From NCBI GenBank assembly GCA_023128895.1, contig JAGMDC010000010.1, forward strand, positions 1 through 39,804: 39,804 nt of DNA, given 5' to 3'. A program made the position numbers and the translations under genes. The stretch is from Candidatus Parcubacteria bacterium. GTDB lineage: Bacteria > Patescibacteriota > Minisyncoccia > Minisyncoccales > JAGMDC01. A model generated the notes under the pieces. It did not search any database, had not been told where the DNA came from, and was given only the letters and a program-made list of their open reading frames with translations. Positions 21,835 to 28,859 of the stretch are shown in pieces. Position 1 is the first letter of the stretch. Every line of letters starts with the position of its first letter.

Positions 21835-23133
21835 TTACATTATTCTATCCAATTCTTCAAGCGTTGTAACTCCCTCTAAAATTTTGAGCAAGCCGTCCTG
21901 CTCCATAGTTACCATTCCTCTTGCCAACGCCTTCTCCCTTATTTTCGCGGTAGAGGGATATTTGGTGATAAATTTTTCCATTTCATCGTCAATAGGAATT
22001 ATTTCAAAAATGCCCATCCTTCCTTTGTATCCTGTATTATTGCAGTATTTACATCCCTTTGCCCGAACAATTTTCAAATTTTTATCAATTTTTTGCGCAA
22101 GTTTTATGGACTTAGGTATACCCTTAAGCCCTGTTTTTATTTTCTTCAATTCTTCAGCAGACGGTTTTTCTTTTTTAGAACATTTTTTGCAGACCTTTCT
22201 TACTAATCGCTGTGCTGCGGCAATGTTCAGTGCAGGACCAATGTTCGGCAGATGGGCGCCAAGCGCGATAAGGCGCGCAATGGTCCCGACAGCGTCATTT
22301 GTATGCGCAGTGCTTAAAACCAAATGCCCTGTGAGAGCCGCCTGAATAGCGATTTTCACTGTTTCCTGGTCCCTGATTTCGCCGACCAATATCACGTCAG
22401 GGTCCTGGCGCACAATTGCCCTTAATCCATTGGCAAAATCATATCCTTTATTCTCGTTTGTCTGGGTTTGCGAAATGCCCTTAATATGATACTCAATTGG
22501 GTCTTCTATTGTAATAATTTTGATTTTCGGGTTATGGATTTTTTTCAAAATCGCGTACAGAGTGGTTGTTTTTCCAGACCCTGTGGGACCAGTCATAATA
22601 ATCATTCCATTGGGTTTCTGGATTTCCTGTTGGAAAATTTCAAACAGGTCTTTTCTCAATCCTAATTGTTCAATTTCAATCAGGGATTTTGGATTTAATA
22701 TTCTTAATACCAATGATTCGCCATACTCTGTTGGCAAGGAAGATGTTCTGATTTCAATGTTTTCTTCCTTGCCGAAAACAATGGAAAATCTGCCGTCCTG
22801 CGGCTTGCCGCTGATATTCAATTTAATGCCGCTCAAAAGTTTGATTCGCGACAGTAAAGCATTGTATTTTATAATATCCATTTCCGCCACATCCTGCAGG
22901 ATGCCGTCTATTCTTGTCCTGATTTTTGCTTTGTCTTTTTTCGGTTCAATATGAATATCAGACGCGTCCATACTTATTGCGCCGCCTAAAATTATTTGTA
23001 AAAAATCAGTGGTTCTTTTATCCAGATTTTTTTTAATCGCTTTTTTGAAATCAGGGACATTGGCAATGCTTTTTGATATCTTTGCGGATACAGCAGGGGA
23101 TATAATTATTTGGCCTATTATTTTGTCTTCCAT
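21835..23133 (-). CDS. pilB: Type IV pilus assembly ATPase PilB/GspE, short form
   Basis: Cytoplasmic secretion ATPase that powers pilus extension. Numbered from the ATG at 23133 (432 residues): Walker A GPTGSGKT at 182-189, Asp box ITIEDPIEYHIKG, Walker B DPDVILVGEIRD, His box LVLSTAHTNDA, and a zinc-binding tetracysteine (CKKC ... CKYC). A GTG at 23163 in the same frame would add ten residues. The usual 150-200-residue N-terminal MshEN domain is missing, so the protein begins just before the N2 domain (SDIHIEP). It is opposite in strand to pilC and the other pilus genes, and is preceded by a leader with a terminator-like hairpin. Confidence 0.93.
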   Translation of the reverse strand: MEDKIIGQIIISPAVSAKISKSIANVPDFKKAIKKNLDKRTTDFLQIILGGAISMDASDIHIEPKKDKAKIRTRIDGILQDVAEMDIIKYNALLSRIKLLSGIKLNISGKPQDGRFSIVFGKEENIEIRTSSLPTEYGESLVLRILNPKSLIEIEQLGLRKDLFEIFQQEIQKPNGMIIMTGPTGSGKTTTLYAILKKIHNPKIKIITIEDPIEYHIKGISQTQTNENKGYDFANGLRAIVRQDPDVILVGEIRDQETVKIAIQAALTGHLVLSTAHTNDAVGTIARLIALGAHLPNIGPALNIAAAQRLVRKVCKKCSKKEKPSAEELKKIKTGLKGIPKSIKLAQKIDKNLKIVRAKGCKYCNNTGYKGRMGIFEIIPIDDEMEKFITKYPSTAKIREKALARGMVTMEQDGLLKILEGVTTLEELDRIM

Positions 23134-23144
23134 AATTTTTGCAT

Positions 23145-23173
23145 AAAAAAAACGGCTAAACACGCAGCCATTT
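23145..23173 (-). terminator. Attenuator-like terminator in the pilB leader
   Basis: On the minus strand AAATGGCT (23173-23166), eight-base loop, AGCCGTTT (23157-23150) forms an eight-pair stem with one G-U, directly followed by T's to 23145: a classic intrinsic terminator shape, located between the pilB promoter and the pilB ATG. A 17-codon open frame (beginning MAACLAVFF, from 23171) runs through it and overlaps the pilB start in another frame. Confidence 0.65.
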
Positions 23174-23205
23174 AATAATTACTTTTTGGAATTTCATATT
23201 TTTTT

Positions 23206-23227
23206 GTAATGTCATTGTAAACATTAC
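23206..23227. repeat. Perfect hairpin at the pilB transcription start
   Basis: GTAATGT (23206-23212) and ACATTAC (23221-23227) with an eight-base loop. It falls at the predicted 5' end of the pilB transcript and could be an mRNA-stabilising 5' hairpin or an operator. Confidence 0.6.
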
Positions 23228-23230
23228 GCT

Positions 23231-23259
23231 ATATTACCGAAAAATATAAAGATAGTCAA
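23231..23259 (-). promoter_or_regulatory. pilB promoter
   Basis: Minus strand TTGACT (23259-23254), 17-base spacer, TAATAT (23236-23231). Start near 23224, giving a leader of about 90 bases that contains a 5' hairpin and the terminator-like hairpin. Confidence 0.6.
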
Positions 23260-23267
23260 GGCAGGCA

Positions 23268-23303
23268 TTTATCATTGATAATTAATCATTGATAATTGAT
23301 AAA
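23268..23303. repeat. A/T-rich 14-base duplication with palindromic ends
   Basis: ATCATTGATAATTA-type units repeat with period 14 (23271-23283 and 23285-23297), flanked by TTTATC and GATAAA. It separates the divergent pilB and tsaE units and resembles the CAATAAT array in front of ruvA. Confidence 0.65.
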
Positions 23304-23323
23304 TAATTAGTTATTATTGATGA

Positions 23324-23803
23324 ATGAACAATGAAACATACATAACAAACAGCGCGAAACAGACCCAGAAAATCGCGGAAAAATTAGCAAAGAAAATTGT
23401 ATCCCCTATCGCTATTTTTAACAGGGGGGAGCGGCGGGGGAGTAGTTTGGTTTTGGCTCTGGAAGGCGAGTTGGGGAGCGGGAAAACAACATTTGTCCAA
23501 GGCATTGCGCGAGGATTGGGAATCAAGGAAAACATCACAAGTCCCACATTTGTGGTTTTAAAGAAGTTTCAAGTTTCAAGTTTCAAGTTTCATTTCTTTT
23601 ATCATATTGATTGCTATCGGCTGGAAAAGCCAGAAGATTTGCTGGATTTGGGGATTGAAAAAATACTATTGGATAGGCATAATATTGTTGTAATAGAATG
23701 GGCAGAGAAAATCCAGAAAATCCTGCCTTCCTTTATTATCAAAATTAAATTTGAGTTTGTCGACGATGCTAAAAGAAAAATAACAATGAATTATGATTTA
23801 TGA
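23324..23803 (+). CDS. tsaE: tRNA threonylcarbamoyladenosine biosynthesis ATPase TsaE
   Basis: ATPase that assists TsaB/TsaD in making the t6A modification at tRNA position 37. The 159 residues contain the P-loop GELGSGKTTFVQGIA, the following ITSPTF motif, HIDCYRL and the late VVIEWAEKI. Two repeat-derived inserts lengthen it: one just before the first strand of the P-loop domain (SPIAIFNRGERRGSS, where related proteins have a short PGD turn) and one from a heptamer array after FVVLKK (KFQVSSFKFH). Both lie outside the catalytic motifs. tsaB and tsaD are not in the window. A strong terminator follows. Confidence 0.94.
   Translation: MNNETYITNSAKQTQKIAEKLAKKIVSPIAIFNRGERRGSSLVLALEGELGSGKTTFVQGIARGLGIKENITSPTFVVLKKFQVSSFKFHFFYHIDCYRLEKPEDLLDLGIEKILLDRHNIVVIEWAEKIQKILPSFIIKIKFEFVDDAKRKITMNYDL
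23403..23428 (+). repeat. Palindromic insert in tsaE
   Basis: CCCCT (23403-23407) pairs with AGGGG (23423-23427) over 15 bases, followed by a run of G-rich codons (to about 23441) that stands out from the A/T-rich gene. Encodes the extra RGERRG loop before the P-loop strand. Confidence 0.5.
23564..23591 (+). repeat. Heptanucleotide array (AAGTTTC)x4 in tsaE
   Basis: Four perfect 7-base units, 28 bases, the same unit size and copy number as the array in tatD. Translated as KFQVSSFKF; loss or gain of a unit would shift the frame. Confidence 0.93.
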
Positions 23804-23835
23804 ATAATTAAGTGTCCAGAATTTTATTTTTTCAG

Positions 23836-23858
23836 CAGAGCATTATTGCTCTGTTTTT
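23836..23858 (+). terminator. tsaE terminator
   Basis: CAGAGCA (23836-23842), loop TTAT, TGCTCTG (23847-23853), then TTTTT: a clean intrinsic terminator 33 bases after the tsaE stop. Confidence 0.9.
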
Positions 23859-23885
23859 GTTTTCCGATATAGAATTCTCTAAAAC

Positions 23886-23894
23886 TTATCCACA
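23886..23894 (+). promoter_or_regulatory. Solitary consensus DnaA box
   Basis: TTATCCACA matches the strict DnaA-box consensus. It lies about 95 bases upstream of the membrane HTH gene. I see no neighbouring boxes or unwinding element, so a role as replication origin is not supported; it may be regulatory or chance. Confidence 0.35.
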
Positions 23895-23988
23895 TGTTGA
23901 GTTTGTCCCTTGGTTTGATTTATAGTAAAATATACTAATCAATTATTATTGATAACTTATCGGCTGTCTATAACATTTAATAGCATTA

Positions 23989-25005
23989 ATGCCTCAAAAT
24001 AACTCAACACAAGAAGGATATATTTCTTTAACTGAAGCCACAAAATACTGCGATTACACGCAGGAATATTTATCATTGCGCGCGCGGCAAGGTAAACTAA
24101 AAGCAGTGAAGTTTGGCAGGAATTGGGTTACTAAAAAAGAGTGGGTTCAGGAATACTTTGGCGCTACTAACAGCGAGAAAGCAAAAGAGCAGGCGGGAAA
24201 GACGCAAAAGGCGCAAAGATTTTTATTTTCAGCCGATAGATTGTTTTCCTCTGTCGCGGAATTGCTGATACTTGTCCGGCGATTAAGCGCAAACCTCAAA
24301 ATAGTTGTTAAGAGGCCAGAACTCAAATACGCTGTTGTAGGGGTTCTGCTTTTTATTTTTATAGGCGCTGGATTTGTTTTGGGCGCGCCCAAACTTTCTG
24401 TTGCCAAGGATTTGTTTGTGGAAGGACTGGTTATTTTTTCCGAGGAAGTGAATCGCGGCGTTTCAAAATTTTCTGAAGATGTTGGATATGTTTCCGATAC
24501 TACGCGCGAAATGGCAAAAATTCCGTCTGTAAATATTATTCAAGAGATTTTAAATGGCGCTGGGCAGATCAGTATGCCTTTTACTCAAAAGGTGTGGTGG
24601 CATGCCTTTTTCGATAATGTCCGCGTGGGGGGTGAAATAATTGCAGAGGTTCCGTTATTTGCTGTTTCAACAATAAGTGATAAAGTAAAAGAGACAAAAC
24701 AATTTGTCAGCGAAAATTTTTTTTCTACCAGAAGCGGCGTCAAAACAGTTGTACAAAGTTTTCGCAACGCGAAAAATTGTGTAATCAATGGAGCGAAAAA
24801 TACAGTGATCGCGATAGCGCATATTCCTCCGTATATAGCAAACAAAATTTTCGCATTTGGAGACAGCGCGATAAATAGAATTTCTACAATAGAAGATAGC
24901 GCGTTCTATGGACTTGCATACACGGGCAGTATGTTCATGGAGTATATACAGTGGCTGAATCAAATAGTTGTTCAGCCGCCGCTATCCGCACCCGCGCCAC
25001 AGTGA
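23989..25005 (+). CDS. Membrane-anchored HTH-domain protein (3' end probably frameshifted)
   Basis: A 338-residue protein. Residues about 10-57 are a MerR/excisionase-like helix-turn-helix (YISLTEATKYCDYTQEYLSL, then QGKLKAVKFGRNWVTKKEW). A charged linker leads to a single membrane helix at about 113-133 (YAVVGVLLFIFIGAGFVLGA). The remainder (about 135-338) would be outside the cell and is predicted helical, ending in a Pro-rich stretch. So it is a one-pass protein with a cytoplasmic DNA-binding domain, a plan seen in one-component regulators and in some CPR proteins. The frame ends at QPPLSAPAPQ, but the +1 frame continues with 25 Pro/Glu-rich codons to a stop at 25070-25072, ten bases before the next gene. 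Function unknown. Confidence 0.8.
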   Translation: MPQNNSTQEGYISLTEATKYCDYTQEYLSLRARQGKLKAVKFGRNWVTKKEWVQEYFGATNSEKAKEQAGKTQKAQRFLFSADRLFSSVAELLILVRRLSANLKIVVKRPELKYAVVGVLLFIFIGAGFVLGAPKLSVAKDLFVEGLVIFSEEVNRGVSKFSEDVGYVSDTTREMAKIPSVNIIQEILNGAGQISMPFTQKVWWHAFFDNVRVGGEIIAEVPLFAVSTISDKVKETKQFVSENFFSTRSGVKTVVQSFRNAKNCVINGAKNTVIAIAHIPPYIANKIFAFGDSAINRISTIEDSAFYGLAYTGSMFMEYIQWLNQIVVQPPLSAPAPQ

Positions 25006-25082
25006 TATAGAGCCGCTGCTCGCGCCTGTACCCGTGTTGCAACACGCACCCGAACCAGAATTCGAAGAATAGCATAAATATT

Positions 25083-25727
25083 ATGTCGCCTATTCAAACA
25101 AAAGTATTCCGGCACGAACAGGAGTACTTTTTCAAATTCCATAGTTCTAAATTAAATGCTTTGTCAAAAAATGAGCCGCGCTTGCGGGAGTATTTGCTTG
25201 AAATTTATGACAACTGCCCTGATGAATTTTTCTCGCAGAGTTTGAGGTGCTCGCAGACAAAATTAAAAAATGTGGAATTAAGAAAGCGCCCCAAGAACAA
25301 TGGCGCTATTGCGCAGGCAAAATCAGCTCTTTGCGATATAAAAAACAACAGAATGAGGCATCCTGCTGTTCAGGATTTTATGCTTCTAAATGACGAGGCA
25401 ACAATTGCGTGTGAAGTGCCGGTATATCTCGCCCCGTGGGAAGTTCCCGGGATGGATAGGCCTTTGTCAGGGCATATAGATATTTTGCAGTTTAGAGGGG
25501 ACAAAGTGTGGATTTTGGATTATAAGCCAAACGCGCGCTATAATATTCAGGCGTATATGACCCAGGTGTTTCTTTACGGAATTTGTTTGAGCAGGAGAAC
25601 TAAAATTCCTATGGAACAAATTGGTTTGGCGTATTTTGACGATAAAGATTATTTTGAAGTGAAGCGAGAGAAGCCCGAACAAGATTTCTTGTTCGGGCTT
25701 CCGAGCGAACGCAGAAAATGCGCTTAA
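25083..25727 (+). CDS. PD-(D/E)XK superfamily nuclease (RecB/Cas4-like fold)
   Basis: A 214-residue protein with the nuclease core motifs: Glu111 in CEVPVYL, Asp133 in SGHIDILQ, Asp146-x-Lys148 in WILDYKPN, and the Gln-rich helix QAYMTQVFLYG. This is the arrangement of RecB-type exonuclease domains (PDDEXK_1). It lacks the four-Cys iron-sulfur cluster of Cas4 and there is no CRISPR array nearby. Metal-dependent DNA cleavage is expected; role unknown, though a 5'-3' exonuclease gene follows within 55 bases. The last 20 codons are formed by a perfect palindrome. Confidence 0.85.
   Translation: MSPIQTKVFRHEQEYFFKFHSSKLNALSKNEPRLREYLLEIYDNCPDEFFSQSLRCSQTKLKNVELRKRPKNNGAIAQAKSALCDIKNNRMRHPAVQDFMLLNDEATIACEVPVYLAPWEVPGMDRPLSGHIDILQFRGDKVWILDYKPNARYNIQAYMTQVFLYGICLSRRTKIPMEQIGLAYFDDKDYFEVKREKPEQDFLFGLPSERRKCA
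25670..25701 (+). repeat. Perfect palindrome at the nuclease gene's 3' end
   Basis: GAAGCCCGAACAAG (25670-25683), loop ATTT, CTTGTTCGGGCTTC (25688-25701): 14 perfect pairs, still inside the coding frame, 24 bases before the stop codon. Either a coding-sequence insert or a 3' mRNA hairpin. Confidence 0.9.
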
Positions 25728-25780
25728 TGGCGCAACTTTGAGGTTAGCGTCCCGCGCCAGCCAGCGTTGATAATTTAATT

Positions 25781-26674
25781 ATGCAAACTTTAATTATTAT
25801 TGACGGGAACTCAGTGATTCATCGCGCGTATCACGCTTTGCCGGAACTTACTGCCAAGAACAAGGGATTGGTAAACGCTGTTTACGGGTTTTTGTTAGTG
25901 TTTTTCAAGGCAGTAAAGGATTTTAATCCGAACTATATTACTGTTTGTTTTGACACTCTTCCTCCAACTTTCAGGCATAAGCAATTCAGCGAGTATAAAG
26001 CAAAAAGAAAAAAAGCGCCGCAGGATTTGTATGACCAGATTCCAATGGTTAAAGAAATTTTAAGCGCGCTGAAAGTCGCTGTTTTTGAAAAATCAGGATT
26101 TGAGGCAGATGACTTAATTGGGACAATCGCGAGCAAGGCAGCGCAAAAACAGCCGATTCCAGAGATTCAAACAATGATTATTTCCAGCGATTTTGATGTT
26201 TTTCAACTTGTCAACAGCAAGACCAAGGTCTATAATCTAATAAAAGGCGTGAAACAGGGAGAGATTTTTGACGTAAGAAAAGTAAAAGAAAAATTCGGAA
26301 TATCGCCAGCGCAGGTTGTTGATTTCAAGGCTTTGGCAGGGGACGCGTCTGACAATATTCCAGGTGCGACAGGCATTGGGAAGAAAACAGCAATTGATTT
26401 GGTTCAGGAATACGGGAGTGTTGAAAAATTGTATAAAGCGATAGAAAAGGGTGAGGCGTGGGATATGAAACAGAGGGTGAAGGAGATATTATTAAAGAAC
26501 AAAGAACAAGTTTTAATGTCTTATGGATTGGCAAAAATAGATTCGTGCGTTGGTATTGACCTGAATTTGGAGAAGTGCGCGTGGCGCGCTCCGGCAACAG
26601 ACCCTGAAATACGCGCTCGCGCTTCACGAGTCCTTGAAGATTACCAATTCTATACGTTAAAAAACCGATTATGA
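25781..26674 (+). CDS. Stand-alone 5'-3' exonuclease (FEN-like, Pol I N-terminal domain type)
   Basis: A 297-residue flap endonuclease/5' nuclease equivalent to the N-terminal domain of DNA polymerase I; it would remove RNA primers and flaps in replication and repair. Visible: IIDGNSVIHRAYHALP at the N-terminus, the acidic cluster FEADDLIGTIA and ISSDFDVFQLV, and the helix-3-turn-helix region FKALAGDASDNIPGATGIG. No polymerase domain follows, so Pol I is either split or absent, as in other CPR genomes. Its stop overlaps the histidine kinase start by four bases. Confidence 0.94.
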   Translation: MQTLIIIDGNSVIHRAYHALPELTAKNKGLVNAVYGFLLVFFKAVKDFNPNYITVCFDTLPPTFRHKQFSEYKAKRKKAPQDLYDQIPMVKEILSALKVAVFEKSGFEADDLIGTIASKAAQKQPIPEIQTMIISSDFDVFQLVNSKTKVYNLIKGVKQGEIFDVRKVKEKFGISPAQVVDFKALAGDASDNIPGATGIGKKTAIDLVQEYGSVEKLYKAIEKGEAWDMKQRVKEILLKNKEQVLMSYGLAKIDSCVGIDLNLEKCAWRAPATDPEIRARASRVLEDYQFYTLKNRL

Positions 26675-28401
26675 AGATTTATTCATTATACGCGTTAGTG
26701 CCAGTGGTTTTTCTGGCTTTAATATCAGTGAATTTTTTTACTGTGTCTTTTTCTATGGAACAGCACAGACAGGATGTCTTGGAACTCGCTGTTCAGGAAA
26801 AAATCAATTTAGCGAAAACAATCAAAGAAAACCCTACAGCGACGCTTGTGCAGGAAATGGCAAATTTTCAGGATGTGCGTTTTATACGGATAGTTGGCAG
26901 AGACGGGGCTATCACGCAGACCAGCATTGAAAGCGAGGCAGGCCAGACAATTTACGACCCTGTTATTTCTTATGTTCTAAACTCTAACAAGGAAATAGTC
27001 AGGGACGATTCTTTCAGTAATAAGCCCATTAAATTAGTTGTTTATCCCGGACCGCAAAATCAGACCATCTGGGTCGGTTTTACTTTGGACAGCGTTAAAA
27101 CAACACTCCAAAATATCTGGCTGAAAGACGCTCTGGTAATTTTCGCTGTTTTGTCCCTTTCAATTATAGTTCTTTTGATAGTTTTGCGTGATATTATTAA
27201 TCCTTTGTCAGAAATCAGTTTTGCGTGCGAAAAAATCAGGAGAGGAGACCTTAACGTTAAAATTTCGGGAAAATCGCGGACTGAAATCGGCGAACTTGTA
27301 GAAATATTTAATAAAACAATAGAAGAACTGCGCCAGACGCACAATTTTTTGAAACGCTCGCGAGAACAGACAGAAGAGGAGAAAAATAAGACAATGGCTA
27401 TTATAAATAATTCTCCTGACGGGCTTATTGTTTTTGACGAAAAAAATAGAGTCGTTTTACTTAATCCCAGAGCAGAAAATTTTTTGGAAGTCGGAATAGG
27501 GGACATAAAAGGTAAAACCCTGTCCGAACTTGTCAGATTTGAGGGTTTTAAAAAATTGACAAACATTGTTGGCAAGGACTTGAAGAATGCGTTTAGAGAG
27601 GAATTAGCAATAACTTCGCATTTGATGCTAGAGGTTTCCGCTATTCCTGTTTTGAAAAATCAAAAAAAATCGGGAATTTTAGTTATTTTACATAACATCA
27701 CAAGAGAAAAGAGAGTTGAAAGAATGAAAACAGAATTTGTTTCTATTGCCGCGCACCAATTGCGCACGCCATTGTCTGCTATTAAATGGACTTTGAAAAT
27801 GTTCACAGACGGCGACCTGGGAAAAATCACAAGCAAGCAAAAAGAATTTATGGTAAAAATTTATAAGAGCAATGAAAGGATGATTGCTTTAATAAACGAC
27901 CTTTTGAATGTCGCGCGCGTGGAAGAAGGCAGGTATATTTACAAAAAAACATTTGCGGATATTGGAAAAATTTGTAATGATGTGGTACAATTATATAAAC
28001 AAGAACTGGACAGAAAGAATATTAAATTTAATTTTATTAAGCCAAGCGCTTTACCAGGGGTAATGATAGACGCGGAAAAAATTCGGCTCGCATTCAGAAA
28101 TGTTTTTGAGAACGCTATAAAATATACGCCTAAAGACAATGAAATCACGGTTTCTATAAAGAATTTTGACAATGAGCTGGAGATTTCCGTGCAGGACACT
28201 GGCGTTGGCATACCCGAAAATCAGCAGGACAGGATATTCACCAAGTTTTTTAGGGGCGCTAATATAATGAGAATGGAAACCCAGGGAACTGGCTTAGGAT
28301 TATTTATCGCAAAAAATATTATTGAGGCGCACAAAGGTCGAATTTGGTTTGAATCGCGCGAAGGCGAAGGCACTACTTTTTATTTCACCCTGCCTTTGTA
28401 A
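26671..28401 (+). CDS. Membrane sensor histidine kinase (HAMP-PAS-HisKA-HATPase)
   Basis: A 576-residue transmembrane kinase. An N-terminal helix (about 5-27), an extracytoplasmic sensor of some 120 residues and a second helix (about 152-172) are followed by a HAMP domain (about 173-225), a PAS domain (from about 245, IINNSPDGLIVFDEKNRVVLLN), the HisKA dimerisation helix with phosphoacceptor His at about 362 in SIAAHQLRTPLSAIKW, and an ATPase with N box NVFENAIKYTP, G1 DTGVGIP and G2 GTGLGLFIAKNII. The ligand is unknown. A receiver-only response regulator follows 85 bases later, beyond an extragenic repeat, and is the likely partner. Translation is coupled to the exonuclease by an ATGA overlap. 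Confidence 0.95.
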   Translation: MKIYSLYALVPVVFLALISVNFFTVSFSMEQHRQDVLELAVQEKINLAKTIKENPTATLVQEMANFQDVRFIRIVGRDGAITQTSIESEAGQTIYDPVISYVLNSNKEIVRDDSFSNKPIKLVVYPGPQNQTIWVGFTLDSVKTTLQNIWLKDALVIFAVLSLSIIVLLIVLRDIINPLSEISFACEKIRRGDLNVKISGKSRTEIGELVEIFNKTIEELRQTHNFLKRSREQTEEEKNKTMAIINNSPDGLIVFDEKNRVVLLNPRAENFLEVGIGDIKGKTLSELVRFEGFKKLTNIVGKDLKNAFREELAITSHLMLEVSAIPVLKNQKKSGILVILHNITREKRVERMKTEFVSIAAHQLRTPLSAIKWTLKMFTDGDLGKITSKQKEFMVKIYKSNERMIALINDLLNVARVEEGRYIYKKTFADIGKICNDVVQLYKQELDRKNIKFNFIKPSALPGVMIDAEKIRLAFRNVFENAIKYTPKDNEITVSIKNFDNELEISVQDTGVGIPENQQDRIFTKFFRGANIMRMETQGTGLGLFIAKNIIEAHKGRIWFESREGEGTTFYFTLPL

Positions 28402-28403
28402 AA

Positions 28404-28480
28404 AAATTATTGCGGCTACGCCGCATAATTACTCGTTCGGAATAAATACAAAAATGAATTTTTGTGTTTATTCTTCACCC
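28404..28480 (-). repeat. Dispersed two-hairpin extragenic repeat, copy B (inverted)
   Basis: Same two hairpins as copies A and C in reverse orientation: TGCGGC-TAC-GCCGCA (28411-28425) and a long A/T stem, 28441-28455 with 28458-28472 (14 of 15 pairs). The 15-base A/T stem is the best preserved of the three copies. It separates the kinase and response regulator genes. Confidence 0.85.
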
Positions 28481-28486
28481 ATAATT

Positions 28487-28852
28487 ATGGTTAAAATATT
28501 AATCATTGAGGACGATAAATTCCTTAGGGAGTTAATCTCTCAAAAACTTGTTAAAGAGGGTTATGAGATTTGCGAAGCAATTGACGGCGAAGAAGGAATA
28601 AAACAGGTTAGGAAAGAAAATCCTGATTTGATTTTGCTTGATTTAATTTTACCCGGGATAGACGGATTTGATGTCTTGGCTCAAATGAAAAGAGACCCGG
28701 TTCTCGCAAAAATTCCAGTAATTATTCTGTCTAATTTAGGGCAAAAAGAAGACATAGAAAAAGGCATTAATTTAGGAGCGGATGATTATTTGATTAAGGC
28801 GCATTTTACGCCCAATGAGATAATTGAGAAAATAAAGAGCGTATTGAAGTGA
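28487..28852 (+). CDS. Single-domain response regulator (CheY-like receiver)
   Basis: A 121-residue stand-alone receiver. Acidic pocket EDD at residues 8-10, phosphoacceptor Asp52 in LILLDLILPGIDGFD, Ser at ILSNLGQ and the invariant Lys in YLIKAHF. No output domain, so it acts through protein contact. The open frame extends upstream to 28322, but that part covers the kinase 3' end and the extragenic repeat; the ATG at 28487 gives the normal MVKILIIEDD N-terminus. The preceding histidine kinase is the probable phosphodonor. holA starts seven bases after the stop. Confidence 0.95.
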   Translation: MVKILIIEDDKFLRELISQKLVKEGYEICEAIDGEEGIKQVRKENPDLILLDLILPGIDGFDVLAQMKRDPVLAKIPVIILSNLGQKEDIEKGINLGADDYLIKAHFTPNEIIEKIKSVLK

Positions 28853-28859
28853 GGAATTT

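Noticed and set aside
23886-23894. Replication origin
   Set aside because: Only a single DnaA box; no cluster, no AT-rich unwinding element next to it, and no dnaA or dnaN nearby.
25083-25727. Cas4
   Set aside because: The nuclease motifs fit the superfamily, but the four-cysteine iron-sulfur cluster is absent and there is no CRISPR context.
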